64,000 nucleotides of DNA, taken from positions 2,859,668-2,923,667 of the forward strand of contig NZ_CP072943.1 in the NCBI RefSeq assembly GCF_018069705.1, read 5' to 3'. Source of the DNA: Aminithiophilus ramosus. GTDB taxonomy: Bacteria > Synergistota > Synergistia > Synergistales > Aminithiophilaceae. A program made the position numbers and the translations under genes. Each line of letters starts with the position of its first letter. Within the stretch, counting starts at the first letter, position 1. Below are positions 51,188-59,653 of this stretch, in pieces. The notes beneath the pieces are model-generated. The model was given only the letters and a program-made list of their open reading frames with translations. It was not told the origin of the DNA and searched no databases.

Positions 51188-52516
51188 GTGGCTGTCGTTA
51201 AAGTCGTTGAGTACAACGGACCCGATCCGCATGAGGCCCTGGCCTGGAAGTTCGTCGACGGCAGCGGCCGCTCCGACGAGCTGGGGACGTGGACGCAGCT
51301 CGTCGTCCGCGAGGGACAGCAGGCCCTGCTTTTCAGGGACGGCAGGGCTTTGGACCTTTTCGGCCCCGGAAGACACACGCTGAGCACGGACAACATCCCC
51401 CTGCTGCGGGATTTCGTCAGCCTGCCCTTCGGCGGGAAATCGCCGTTCAAGGCCGAGATCTGGTACATCAACACCGTCCACTCCCTCGACGTCAAGTGGG
51501 GAACGACGAGTCCCATTCAGATCCAGGACCCCCGTTACGGGGTCTTTCTGCCCGTCAGGGCCTACGGCCAGTTCGGCATCCGCGTCGACGACGGGCGCAA
51601 GTTTCTCGTCAAGCTCGTCGGAGCCGCCAAGGCCTTCGACAGGGAGGCTCTCGTCGGCCACTTCCGAGGTCTTCTGGTGAGCCGCATCAAAGATCTCATC
51701 TCGACGTTCATCGTCGTCGAGAAGCGGAGCATCCTGGAGCTGAACGCCCACCTCAACGCGATCTCGGCCCACATGGAGACGACGCTCGCCCCGGCCCTCG
51801 AAACCTTCGGTCTGACCCTGGTCAACTTCTTCGTCACCTCCGTCAACGTGCCCGAGGAGGACCCGGCCGTCGCCCAGCTCAAGAGCGCCCTGGCCCGACG
51901 GGCCGAGCTGGAGATTCTGGGGACGGACTACCGTCAGCAGCGCTCCTTCGACGTCCTCGACAGGGCCGCCGCCAACGAGGGCGGAGGCGGGACGATGCAG
52001 GCGGGAATGGGACTCGGCATGGGGTTCGGCATCGGAGGCGCCCTGGGGGCGTCGGCCCGGGATCTGGCCGGCGACCTGACCGTCGCCGACGTGCAGCCCT
52101 GCCCGGCCTGCGGCACGGACAACGCCAGGGGAGCCGCCTTCTGCTCCCGCTGCGGCCAAAGCCTGCAAAAGGCCCGGACGGGACGGTGCAGCGCCTGCTC
52201 GGCTCCCCTTCAGCCCGAAGCCACCTTCTGTCCGGCCTGCGGAAGGGCCCTGAGGCGCTGTGCCTCCTGCGGCAGCGACGTGCCCGACGGCTCGGCGCGC
52301 TGCCCCGACTGCGGCGCCCCTCAGCCGATACCCTGCCCCCACTGTCAGGCCCCCGTCACGGAGGAGATGCGCTTCTGCCCCCGCTGCGGAAAGGCCCTGA
52401 CGGAGAGCTGCCCCGGCTGCGGAAAGGCCCTGACGGAGAGCTGCCCCGGCTGCGGAACGCCCCTTCCCCGGGAGGCCCTTTTCTGCCCCCGCTGCGGCCA
52501 CAAGGTCCGAGACTGA
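51188..52516 (+). CDS. SPFH-domain protein with C-terminal zinc ribbons (YdjI-like)
   Basis: 442 residues. Order: SPFH/virion-core-like domain (about 20-260; SPIQIQDPRYGVFLPVRAYG is typical), a glycine/methionine-rich linker (about 268-300), then at least five CxxC zinc-ribbon pairs (about 305-440: CPACG, CSRCG, CSACS, CPACG, CASCG, CPDCG and more). B. subtilis YdjI has this design and works with membrane partners in envelope-stress response. Near the end the unit CGKALTESCPG is present twice as an exact 33-base tandem repeat. GTG start with GGGGAG; the frame cannot begin at the ATG just upstream, which is in another frame. Confidence 0.85.
   Translation: MAVVKVVEYNGPDPHEALAWKFVDGSGRSDELGTWTQLVVREGQQALLFRDGRALDLFGPGRHTLSTDNIPLLRDFVSLPFGGKSPFKAEIWYINTVHSLDVKWGTTSPIQIQDPRYGVFLPVRAYGQFGIRVDDGRKFLVKLVGAAKAFDREALVGHFRGLLVSRIKDLISTFIVVEKRSILELNAHLNAISAHMETTLAPALETFGLTLVNFFVTSVNVPEEDPAVAQLKSALARRAELEILGTDYRQQRSFDVLDRAAANEGGGGTMQAGMGLGMGFGIGGALGASARDLAGDLTVADVQPCPACGTDNARGAAFCSRCGQSLQKARTGRCSACSAPLQPEATFCPACGRALRRCASCGSDVPDGSARCPDCGAPQPIPCPHCQAPVTEEMRFCPRCGKALTESCPGCGKALTESCPGCGTPLPREALFCPRCGHKVRD
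52385..52450 (+). repeat. 33-bp tandem repeat inside the SPFH gene
   Basis: Two exact adjacent copies of a 33-base unit (52385-52417, 52418-52450) that encodes an 11-residue zinc-knuckle segment. Being identical in DNA, it arose recently, adds one more CxxC half-site and could vary in number between strains. Confidence 0.9.
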
Positions 52517-52532
52517 CCGGGAGGTCCTCACG

Positions 52533-53255
52533 ATGGCACGAAACCGTCGATTCAACTGGATCCTGCTCTTCATGGCCCTCGTCGTTTTGGCGGCGATGGC
52601 CACGGTCCTCTTCGTCACCCATCCCTCCGAGGAGAGGACGAGCTCTTTCTGGGTCACCCTCGCCTTCCTCTCCCTGGCCGTCGTCGTCACCTTCGCCGCC
52701 GCCGCCCTGCAGAACAGCCTCGACCTCGACGGGAAGAACCTTCCTCTGCCCCTGTTCATGGGGCTGACGTCGATCGTCGTCGTCTACGATCTCTTCGTCG
52801 CCGCCACCCCCCTTCTGCTCTGGAAGGGCCTCGGCCTGTCGCCGACGACCTACGTCCTGACCCACATCGTGGGGCTGGCCCTCTTCCTCGTCCTGGGCGG
52901 CTCGGCTCTCATGGCCTCCCTGGCCTCGACGGAGCGGGCGGAGCGGGGACAGGGCGGCTCGACCGCCTTCGCCCGTCGTGCCGACGAGGCCAGGGAGCTC
53001 TCCCGAAGGGCCGCGTCATGCGGTGACGACGCCCTGGCCCGCGCATGGGAGAAGGCCGCAGAGGGCCTCCTCTACGCCGATCCGATGGGCACGGAAGGTT
53101 CCGCATCGCTGGAGGGCTCCCTCGACCAGACCCTGACCGACGCCCTGGCCCTCGATCTCGGCGGCGAGGGGGCCAGGAAGACCTCCCGGCTCCTGGCCCA
53201 GACCCTTTCGGAGAACCTTCTCCGCCGCAGGGCCCTGCTTCTGCGCGAAAAATGA
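52533..53255 (+). CDS. unknown four-helix membrane protein
   Basis: 240 residues. Four membrane helices in the first 130 residues (first about 10-27, then 40-60, 73-95, 107-130), followed by a soluble, alanine/leucine-rich helical domain to the end. No family recognised. It starts 16 bases after the SPFH stop and ends 20 bases before a zinc-ribbon membrane protein, so the three probably form one complex. The ATG has GGGAGG upstream. Confidence 0.75.
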   Translation: MARNRRFNWILLFMALVVLAAMATVLFVTHPSEERTSSFWVTLAFLSLAVVVTFAAAALQNSLDLDGKNLPLPLFMGLTSIVVVYDLFVAATPLLLWKGLGLSPTTYVLTHIVGLALFLVLGGSALMASLASTERAERGQGGSTAFARRADEARELSRRAASCGDDALARAWEKAAEGLLYADPMGTEGSASLEGSLDQTLTDALALDLGGEGARKTSRLLAQTLSENLLRRRALLLREK

Positions 53256-53275
53256 CGTTGAAAGGAGCTCCCCCC

Positions 53276-53893
53276 ATGGATCAGGAAAGGCCCTCTTCTG
53301 CCCCCGTCGCGTGCCGCTCCTGCGGCGCCGACAACCCCGCCGATTCGACGTACTGCGCCTATTGCGGCAGCCTTTTGCCTCGGCCGGAAAAAGAGGAGGC
53401 GCAAAGGCCCGACGATCGAGAAGGCTCCGTCGGGGCCGGTCCCATCGGACGACGGTTTTCCGCGCCCAAGGCGGGCTTCAAGCGCATCTCCGTCGCCTGG
53501 TTCCTCGTCCTCTCCGTCGTCACGCTGGGCATCTACCCGTCGCTGTGGGTCTTCCTGCGCCGCCGGGACTTCAACTCCCTGTCCTCGACGGAGAAGCTCT
53601 CCGACGTCGTCGCCGTCCTCCCCCTGGGCGTGACCTTGCTCGCCTTCGCCACCGGCTCCTCCCTGGGGGAGAACGGACAGGGGGGGATCAACTTGGTCTG
53701 CCTCGGCCTCTGGATCTGGATCGCCTTCAAAATGCGGACCATGCTCCGCGACCACGTGGCCGGCATCGCCCCCGACTACGCCGCGACCAACGTGGCCCCC
53801 TCCCCCCTGTGGACCGTCCTCTTCACGTCGGCCTACATCCAGCACCAGATCAACCGCCTCATCGACGCCGATATCCTGCGACGGACGAACTGA
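53276..53893 (+). CDS. zinc-ribbon membrane protein (DUF4234-like)
   Basis: 205 residues. A zinc ribbon (C13, C16, C27, C30), an acidic linker, then a membrane part of three or four helices beginning ISVAWFLVLSVVTLGIYPSLWVFLRR compressed here; its GIYPSLWVFLRRRDFN portion resembles DUF4234. Last gene of the SPFH operon. The shared use of zinc ribbons supports a joint function with the SPFH protein. AAAGGAG lies 8 bases before the ATG. Confidence 0.78.
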   Translation: MDQERPSSAPVACRSCGADNPADSTYCAYCGSLLPRPEKEEAQRPDDREGSVGAGPIGRRFSAPKAGFKRISVAWFLVLSVVTLGIYPSLWVFLRRRDFNSLSSTEKLSDVVAVLPLGVTLLAFATGSSLGENGQGGINLVCLGLWIWIAFKMRTMLRDHVAGIAPDYAATNVAPSPLWTVLFTSAYIQHQINRLIDADILRRTN

Positions 53894-53895
53894 AG

Positions 53896-53964
53896 GACGC
53901 GAAAAGGGCGGAAGAAGGGGGGGAAGGCCAGGCCTTCCCCCCCTTCTTCCGCCCTTTTCGCGTC
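53896..53964. terminator. 34-bp perfect-stem bidirectional terminator
   Basis: A perfect inverted repeat of 34 bases (53896-53929 with 53931-53964), separated by one base, containing AAAA/TTTT segments. It lies between the convergent SPFH and envelope operons and must terminate both. Confidence 0.9.
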
Positions 53965-53969
53965 GCGCC

Positions 53970-54455
53970 TCAGGAACCGGTCAGTTCCAGGACGATCTGG
54001 TCGGCCAGAAGACGCGCGGCCTCGAAAAGCCCCTCCTGGCCATCGGCGCTCGTCGTCTCGAATCCCACGAGAGCCACGGCGCTCTCGACGTCGACGAGGC
54101 GTGCCGAGAGGGTATAGAGGCCGCCCGCGGCGTTGACGGAGCCGACGAGGACGTAGCGTGCCCCCAGATGGCGCCCCACCTTGACGGCCGTGGCGTCGTC
54201 GACGAGGCCCGAGAGGTTGAGGCGCTGCTCGGCGGCGACGGCCGCGACCTGGGACGATTCGACGACGGTCCAATGGGGCTCCTCGGAAAGCCGCCCCCGA
54301 AGCTGCTCGGCCACGGCTCCTCCCAGGAAAAAGGGGCAGCCGACGGCGCGGAAGTCCGTCACGGCCAGGGTCATCTCGGCCCGAGCCGGAGCGCCGACCG
54401 CCGCGAGAGCCAGGACGGCGGCCAGAATGACGAGAAGCCTTCTCACGGACGACAT
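53970..54455 (-). CDS. CsgG/FlgO-like periplasmic protein
   Basis: 161 residues. A signal peptide (about 1-26, ending APARAE) and one CsgG/FlgO-type domain: LAVTDFRAVGCPFFLGGAVAEQL at the start (compressed), VVESSQ in the middle and LGARYVLVGSVNAAGGLYTL, the pattern that closes the fold. CsgG-like domains assemble outer-membrane channels or rings, FlgO the flagellar H-ring. The homologous pattern recurs in the gene at 56398. AAAGGGGG before the ATG. It is the last gene of the envelope cluster. Confidence 0.75.
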   Translation of the reverse strand: MSSVRRLLVILAAVLALAAVGAPARAEMTLAVTDFRAVGCPFFLGGAVAEQLRGRLSEEPHWTVVESSQVAAVAAEQRLNLSGLVDDATAVKVGRHLGARYVLVGSVNAAGGLYTLSARLVDVESAVALVGFETTSADGQEGLFEAARLLADQIVLELTGS

Positions 54456-54486
54456 CGGTCGTCCCCCTTTCGAAGGGCCCTGCGCC

Positions 54487-55215
54487 TCAGACGGAGGCGA
54501 GGAAGAAGAGACGGGCCACGCCGCCGAGCTCGGTCTGGAGCCTGGCCACGGCGTCCTGGAGTCCCTGGACCTCTCCGTCGACGAAGATCTTTCCCGAGGC
54601 GAAGGAGAGCTCGGCCAGGACCTCCTTGGCGCGGGCCTGGTCATCTTCGTTGATGAAGGCCCTGGCCTTGTGGAAGCGGAGAACGTCGCGCAGCTTGGTC
54701 TTCCCCGCCAGAAGGCCCTTGCCGTCGCGGACGAGGAGCTGATCGGTGACGAGATCCCCTCCCAGGCGTTCCTCGATCCAGAGGATGATCTCCGAGTCAC
54801 CCTCGCGCCCCGCGTGGTAGGCCAGCTCGGAGGCCGCCAGGGTGCGCAGTTTCTCCACGTCGCCCCAGAAGGAGACGGTCCTGTCGAAGGCCCTGTCGAG
54901 GACCTCGGACAGAAGGGCCTTGCCCTTCCGGTACTGACCGCTTCGCATGTAGCTGGCGCCGACCATGTAGGCCAGGTCGGCGTTGGCCGCCGTGACCTGA
55001 GTCACCAGGGCCTCGGCGTCGGCCAGAGCCTTCCCCCCGAGGGATCCCTGGGAGGTGAAGCGGGGGATGGCCTTCTCCGTCTGCTGCCGGGTGGTCGCAT
55101 CGGACGACGAACCGCCGTCGCCGCCGCCGCCTCAACCGAAGGCCGAGGCGGTGACGAGAAGAAAGACCAGGCCCGTCAGGAAGGCGACGATCGCGCTCTT
55201 TCTCGTTCTCTTCAT
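54487..55215 (-). CDS. lipoprotein with in-frame TGA at the lipobox cysteine (selenoprotein candidate or nonsense mutant)
   Basis: The frame opens with an ATG at 55215 (GGAAAGGGG upstream) and runs to 54487, 242 codons, with one TGA at codon 28 (55132-55134). The first 27 codons form a perfect lipoprotein signal (KRTRK, hydrophobic stretch, then TASAFG). Codon 28, where the acylated cysteine must be, is TGA. Then comes a GGGGDGGSSS linker and a helical body, with YMVGASYMRSGQYRKGKALL resembling a TPR. A hairpin 9-31 bases after the TGA fits the bacterial SECIS pattern. TGA also ends many other genes here, so general recoding is excluded. It could equally be a TGC/TGT to TGA mutation. A downstream GTG (55005) would make only a truncated cytoplasmic form. 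Confidence 0.6.
55101..55123 (-). promoter_or_regulatory. SECIS-like hairpin after the in-frame TGA
   Basis: In RNA sense the stem CGGCGACG pairs with CGUCG-U-CCG (one bulged U) around a 6-base loop GCGGUU. The loop begins 17 bases after the TGA and contains GGU, with the G at +20 and U at +21. The known bacterial SECIS needs a stem-loop at about this distance with a G near the loop start. Found by eye only; GC-rich DNA makes chance hairpins common. Confidence 0.45.
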
Positions 55216-55252
55216 GGTTCGATTCCCCTTTCCTCCCCACTCGTGCTCCCTC

Positions 55253-56398
55253 CTACCGGAGCATCTCCGCCAACTTTTCCGCCAAGGTGCCGTCGAGACG
55301 CTTCAGGGCCGCCACCTCCTCTTCCGCGGCCTTGCGGTTGCCCCTCAGGAATTGGGCCAGGCCCAGAAGGAAGCGAACCTGGGCGTTGTCGGGCTCTTTG
55401 GAGCGGGCCGGCAGAAGGACGCCGACGGCGTCTTCCGCCGCACCCGCCTCGATGAGGATCTGCCCCAGGGAAAGGTAGGCCGGAACGTAATTCTCGTCGG
55501 CGTCGATGGCCGCCACGAGAAGGTCGACGGCCTCGTCGAGGCGCTTGCGGTTCTTGTAGGCCTGCCCCTTGAGGAAGAGGGCCTCGGCCAGGTCGGGCTT
55601 GAGCTCCAGGGCCCTGTCGAGTGCCGGAGTGGCGCCGTGATCGTCGCCCATCATGAAGGAGGCCTTTCCGACGAGGAGATGGGCCTCGGCGAAGGTGGGA
55701 TCCCAGGTGACGGCCTGCTGGGCGGCGAGAAGGCTGTCGCCGTAGCGGCCGGCCTGGTAGTAGACGCCGGCTGTGATGAAGCGCAAGAGGACGTTCTTGG
55801 GGCTCAGTTTGGTCATCTTCTCCCAGTGAGGGATGGAGCGCCGGTAGTCGCCCAGATTATAGTAGCCCAGGGCCTCGTAGAGATAGTAGCGGTAGTCCTC
55901 CATGGGCTTGCCCTCGGGAGGCGTCTCGCCGCTGAAGAAGGCCATCATCTCGGCGGCGAGGTTTTTCGTCGCCAGAGTGACGCCTCTCTCCCCTTCTCGG
56001 GAGATCTGTTCGAAGCTCTTGAGGACGGCCCCCGATTCGACGTCGACCAGCCGGGCCGTCAGGACCAGAAGGCTTCCGAAGCGGCTGACGGCTCCGAGGA
56101 CGAAGTAGCGGGCCCCCACGAGGCGTCCCGCCTCGGCGGCCGTCTCGGCGGGGACGACGCCGGAGAGGGCCAGGCGCTGCTGATCCGCCACGGCGCCGAG
56201 CTGACGGCGCTCGACGACGGTGACCTCGCGGGTCCCGATCAGCTCCGTCCCCAGGATCTCGCTCACGGAAGAGCCCAGGAAGAGGCTCGAGCCCTGGGAG
56301 AGGAAGGTGTTGACGGCCACCGTGAGGGCGGCCTCGGCCGAGGGAAGCGGCCCCAGAAGGGCCAGAAGCAGGGCGGCGAGAGCGACGCGTTTGTTCAC
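55253..56398 (-). CDS. CsgG/FlgO-like protein with TPR repeats
   Basis: 381 residues. A signal peptide (about 1-23), a CsgG/FlgO-type domain (about 24-160: VVERRQLGAV and LVGARYFVLGAVSRFG), then several TPR repeats (about 165-375), for example YYQAGRYGDSLLAAQQAVTWDP. TPR arms bind partner proteins, so this may link the ring or channel to others. The GTG at 56398 has AGGAGG 11 bases upstream; the GTG at 56410 is too close to that site. Confidence 0.78.
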   Translation of the reverse strand: MNKRVALAALLLALLGPLPSAEAALTVAVNTFLSQGSSLFLGSSVSEILGTELIGTREVTVVERRQLGAVADQQRLALSGVVPAETAAEAGRLVGARYFVLGAVSRFGSLLVLTARLVDVESGAVLKSFEQISREGERGVTLATKNLAAEMMAFFSGETPPEGKPMEDYRYYLYEALGYYNLGDYRRSIPHWEKMTKLSPKNVLLRFITAGVYYQAGRYGDSLLAAQQAVTWDPTFAEAHLLVGKASFMMGDDHGATPALDRALELKPDLAEALFLKGQAYKNRKRLDEAVDLLVAAIDADENYVPAYLSLGQILIEAGAAEDAVGVLLPARSKEPDNAQVRFLLGLAQFLRGNRKAAEEEVAALKRLDGTLAEKLAEMLR

Positions 56399-56458
56399 CG
56401 GGACATTCACCTCCTCGATCGGGGCAGGCGGAAAGGGGCAGGGGCCGTCCCTCTCCGC

Positions 56459-57166
56459 CTAGCGGGGAGAGTCGGACCAGCGGTGAGTCATGGCATCGTA
56501 GACGTAGACCTTCTCGGCGCTGTAGATCTGAACCTTGTAGGCCTCGACGATGGCCGCCTGAGGGTTGACGGCCTCCTTCAGGACCCACTGATGGACCGTC
56601 GTGTCGTAGAGAACGACGTCCCGTTCGTCCCAGGCCACGGCGAGGTTGTCGCCCAGTTCGGCATCGCGGACGCGGAAGTCGTCGGCCCTCTGCCAGGCCT
56701 TGAGGAGGGGATCGTAGACGACGAAGCCCTCCTCGCAGATCAGGGCCGCCATTCCCCTGGAAAGAAGGGGGCTCTTGATCGCGCCCGGCAGGGACTCGCC
56801 CACGATCCAGCGGCGCTCGCGGGAGTCGTAGACGGCGACGCGGCCCCGTTCCCAGGCAAGGGCCAGCTCGTCCGACAGGAGACCCGCCAGAGGCCCGAAG
56901 GCCTCCTGGGCCATCCACTGATGGTGCCTGATGTCGTAGACCCAGACGGAACGGTCGTTCCAGACGAGGGCCATGTTGGTGTGCGTTCTGTGTCCCCGGG
57001 GATAGAAGTCGTTGAGGACCGACGGCTGGCCCAGGGCCGGGTCGTCGACGCGGACCGTCACCTTGTCGACGAAAAGGCGGACCTCGGCCCGAGCCGGCGA
57101 CGGGACGCCGCCGAGAACGGAAAGGACAAGAAAAACCGCAAGGGATCGAAGGACTCTGCTTTCCAT
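56459..57166 (-). CDS. exported beta-propeller-like protein
   Basis: 235 residues with a signal peptide (about 1-27, ending SPARAE). The mature part has at least five repeats of about 45 residues of the form W-x-R-x-V-x-V-Y-D-x-x-x-x-x-W: for example WNDRSVWVYDIRHHQW, WERGRVAVYDSRERRW and WDERDVVLYDTTVHQW. This points to a kelch-like beta propeller. It should be a periplasmic or surface scaffold in the envelope cluster. AAAGGGTG before the ATG. Confidence 0.7.
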   Translation of the reverse strand: MESRVLRSLAVFLVLSVLGGVPSPARAEVRLFVDKVTVRVDDPALGQPSVLNDFYPRGHRTHTNMALVWNDRSVWVYDIRHHQWMAQEAFGPLAGLLSDELALAWERGRVAVYDSRERRWIVGESLPGAIKSPLLSRGMAALICEEGFVVYDPLLKAWQRADDFRVRDAELGDNLAVAWDERDVVLYDTTVHQWVLKEAVNPQAAIVEAYKVQIYSAEKVYVYDAMTHRWSDSPR

Positions 57167-57192
57167 GGACCTCACCCTTTCTCCCGAAACGA

Positions 57193-58047
57193 TCAGCGAC
57201 GACTGAGGCGGATTCTGTCGGCCTCGACGCCCTCCAATCGGAGGTCGCTTCGCTGCTGAAGGAGGGCCCGGGCCAGGGCCTCGGCGCTTCCCGGATAGAG
57301 GGCCGAGACGAGGGCCACCCCGGCGGAGAAGCGGTCGAGCCGGGCCGAGGCGGAACCGGCACGGGTGCAGCTTTCGACGATGCCGTGGGCCTCGACGAAG
57401 GAACGGAGACCCGCGACTTCGACGAGGAGGTTCTGGAGATCGGCCGCGGCCGTCTCGGCCGGAGCGCCTTCGACCATCCGTCCTGCGGCCAGGCGCGTCG
57501 CCGAATCGAGGGCCTTCCGGGCGGCCTCGGCGGCGCTGTAGCCCACCTCTTTGGCCGTCGTGGCGTCGGCATAGATCTGCCGTCCGTTCGATCCCAGACA
57601 GGCCGTGAGGGCCAGCTCGGCCGTGGCCGTGAAAAGGCCGAACTCGTTTTTTACGGGAGGGGGGACGGAGATCCTCCCCGAGAGGAGGACCTGAAAGCCG
57701 AAGGAGCGACTCAGCTCCAGTATGGCCTCGACGTCGCCCTCCAGGGCCAGCGCCGCCGCCTTGGCCTGGCGAATCCTCTCGAGCTGCCTCTGATCGACGG
57801 CGCGGAAGCCGCCGTCGATCAGAGTTCCGATGAGAATGGCCTCGGCGGCCGCACTCTCCTGGGCCGACGGAGAGCGGACAAGGACGGCGACGCTCTTGTC
57901 CCGGGGCAGGGGCGGAGCGGCCTGAAGGGGGGAGACCGTCAGGACCAGGAGGACCAGAGCGAGGAGCCACGGGGCACGGGGAAAGCGCTTCCCCGGGGCG
58001 GCACGACCCGCCCCGTCGCGCCCTCCCGACGGCCGAAGGCGACGCAC
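57193..58047 (-). CDS. exported CsgG-like protein
   Basis: 284 residues. A long positive N-terminus, a hydrophobic segment (about 28-42) ending at PLQA, then an alpha/beta domain. KSVAVLVRSPSAQE, GFRAVDQRQLERIRQ and FGFQVLLSGRI are in the order seen in CsgG/FlgO/TolB-N domains. The tail is helical. The GTG at 58047 has AAAGG 8 bases upstream; a GTG three codons earlier is possible. It follows the small exported protein by 11 bases. Confidence 0.65.
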   Translation of the reverse strand: MRRLRPSGGRDGAGRAAPGKRFPRAPWLLALVLLVLTVSPLQAAPPLPRDKSVAVLVRSPSAQESAAAEAILIGTLIDGGFRAVDQRQLERIRQAKAAALALEGDVEAILELSRSFGFQVLLSGRISVPPPVKNEFGLFTATAELALTACLGSNGRQIYADATTAKEVGYSAAEAARKALDSATRLAAGRMVEGAPAETAAADLQNLLVEVAGLRSFVEAHGIVESCTRAGSASARLDRFSAGVALVSALYPGSAEALARALLQQRSDLRLEGVEADRIRLSRR

Positions 58048-58058
58048 GTCTCTCACCT

Positions 58059-58514
58059 TTAGCGGACGACGGCCTCGAAGAGGACGCATTCGTCGAAGAG
58101 GCGCTCCAGGGGGAGCGTCACCTCCAGGACGTAGCGGCCCTCCCGGACGCCGGCGAAATCGACGTGCCCCTCGACGACGCTCCCCGAGACGTCGATGGAG
58201 CGGAGCCGTTCGGGCAGGCCGTAACGGATCTCGTAGAGGAGCAGGAGAAGCCTCTTTTTCGCCTCCAGGGAGGCTCCCTGCCGGGCCAGAAGACGGGCCT
58301 GGGCCGAACTGTCCCTCAGAGGAACCGCCCCCTCCACGGAGGCGGAGCGGCCGGACCAGTCGACGAGGCCGAAGCGGAAGATCTGAATCCCCTCGACGGA
58401 GCCGTTGTTGCGCCAGATCCTCGAAAGGTCGGCCTCGGAGAGGGCCCCGGCCGAGAGGGACAGGAAGGGCAGCAGGAGGAGGGCCAGGGTCCCCCTCGCG
58501 ACAAGGCGCCTCAC
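58059..58514 (-). CDS. small exported protein of unknown function
   Basis: 151 residues with a clear signal peptide (about 1-24, ending SAGA). The mature protein is alpha/beta and has the closing stretch YVLEVTLPLERLFDECVL. I recognise no family. It overlaps the FlgT-like stop by 4 bases (GTGA) and so must be made with it; an accessory subunit of the same complex is a fair guess. Confidence 0.7.
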   Translation of the reverse strand: MRRLVARGTLALLLLPFLSLSAGALSEADLSRIWRNNGSVEGIQIFRFGLVDWSGRSASVEGAVPLRDSSAQARLLARQGASLEAKKRLLLLLYEIRYGLPERLRSIDVSGSVVEGHVDFAGVREGRYVLEVTLPLERLFDECVLFEAVVR

Positions 58515-59647
58515 GGCGCTCGCTTCCCTTCGACGGTGTTGGCCGTCAGCCCCGTCACCTCGACGGAGAGCTTTTCCAGCTCGACGGCCAGGTCCTCGGC
58601 CGTCTTTTCCGTCACGACGTCCAGTTCGGCCCTCCCCTGTCCGAAGGCCCTCTGGTAGACGCCGACGACGCCGCCCGCTCCCTCGAGGGCGGATTTTATC
58701 TCGCGGAGCTGGGCGAAGGAGACCTTGTCGATGACGATCTTGACGGTCCGTCCCGCCATGGCTCCCGCCGAACCGCTCACCAGGGAGTAGGCCACCTTGT
58801 TGACCAGGGCCGAGGCCGCCCCCCGAGAGATGGGCTTGAAGGCCTTGACGGCGCCGTCCTGGGCCGACGTCCCCTTGTCGCGGGCCTCGAAAGCCTCCGT
58901 CCCCAGGACATAGGCCGTCTGGGCGATGACGGCCTTGAGCTGGACCTGGGAGCGGACGCCGTAGAGATCGACGCCGGCGACCTTCTGCCTGGCGTAGGAG
59001 AGCCCCTGGGCCTTGCCGTAGATGAGGACGTCGGCCCGGAAGGAACGGGCCAGCTCCTGCAGAAGGGTCACGTCTCCCGTCTCCCGCGCCAGGTCGATCT
59101 GGCGCCGATCGAGGTCGCCCGCCTGCCCGGCGTCGACGAGGAGGTAGCCCGCCCTCTCGAAAACCTGGAGGACCTCGCCCTCGACGGTGGAGAGGAAGGG
59201 ACGCTCGCCCTCGATGGACTCGTCGACGAGGACCATGACGCGGGGATTGCCCAGGGCATCGATGACGGCAGGTCCCAGAACGCCGTCGAGGGCCGCCGTG
59301 GCGACGAGGCAGTCGGCCTCCACGGTGTAGATGCCCTCCGCTTCTCCCTCACGGGTTATCGTGAAAGAGGTGACGATTCCCTGCGACTGGGAGAAGACCT
59401 TGTCGCGGACGACCTCGAAGTCCTTCATCTCCGTGATGCCCTGGACGTAGGCCCCGACGCCCTTTTCCAGGGCGTCCCGGTAGGCTTGGCGCTTGGCCTC
59501 GGCCCGGGCCCGGGGAAGGTCGCCCCCCTCGACGGCGGCCGAGCCCTCGGCCGAGACGCGGATCGTCTCCTGGGCCAGGGAGGAAGAGCTCCAGAGCAGG
59601 AGGATCGACAGCAGCAGCAGGGGGGCGAAACGACGGGCCCCGCCCAT
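58511..59647 (-). CDS. FlgT-like exported protein
   Basis: 378 residues. A signal peptide (about 1-25, ending SLAQE), a FlgT N-terminal domain (about 30-115: RAEAKRQAYRDALEKGVGAY and VFSQSQGIVTSFTI), then a CsgG/FlgT-middle-like part (VMVLVDESIEGERP, YLLVDAGQ, FRADVLIYGKAQG) and a C-terminal third with KIVIDKVSFAQLREIKSAL. In Vibrio FlgT builds the H-ring of the flagellar motor; but similar domains are widespread in other lipoproteins, so a flagellar role is not certain. Confidence 0.75.
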   Translation of the reverse strand: MGGARRFAPLLLLSILLLWSSSSLAQETIRVSAEGSAAVEGGDLPRARAEAKRQAYRDALEKGVGAYVQGITEMKDFEVVRDKVFSQSQGIVTSFTITREGEAEGIYTVEADCLVATAALDGVLGPAVIDALGNPRVMVLVDESIEGERPFLSTVEGEVLQVFERAGYLLVDAGQAGDLDRRQIDLARETGDVTLLQELARSFRADVLIYGKAQGLSYARQKVAGVDLYGVRSQVQLKAVIAQTAYVLGTEAFEARDKGTSAQDGAVKAFKPISRGAASALVNKVAYSLVSGSAGAMAGRTVKIVIDKVSFAQLREIKSALEGAGGVVGVYQRAFGQGRAELDVVTEKTAEDLAVELEKLSVEVTGLTANTVEGKRAP

Positions 59648-59653
59648 GGGCCT

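Noticed and set aside
54487-55005. Short ORF starting at the GTG at 55005 as the true gene
   Set aside because: It lacks a signal peptide in an all-exported cluster, and a perfect signal with good ribosome site lies upstream in the same frame, broken only by the TGA.
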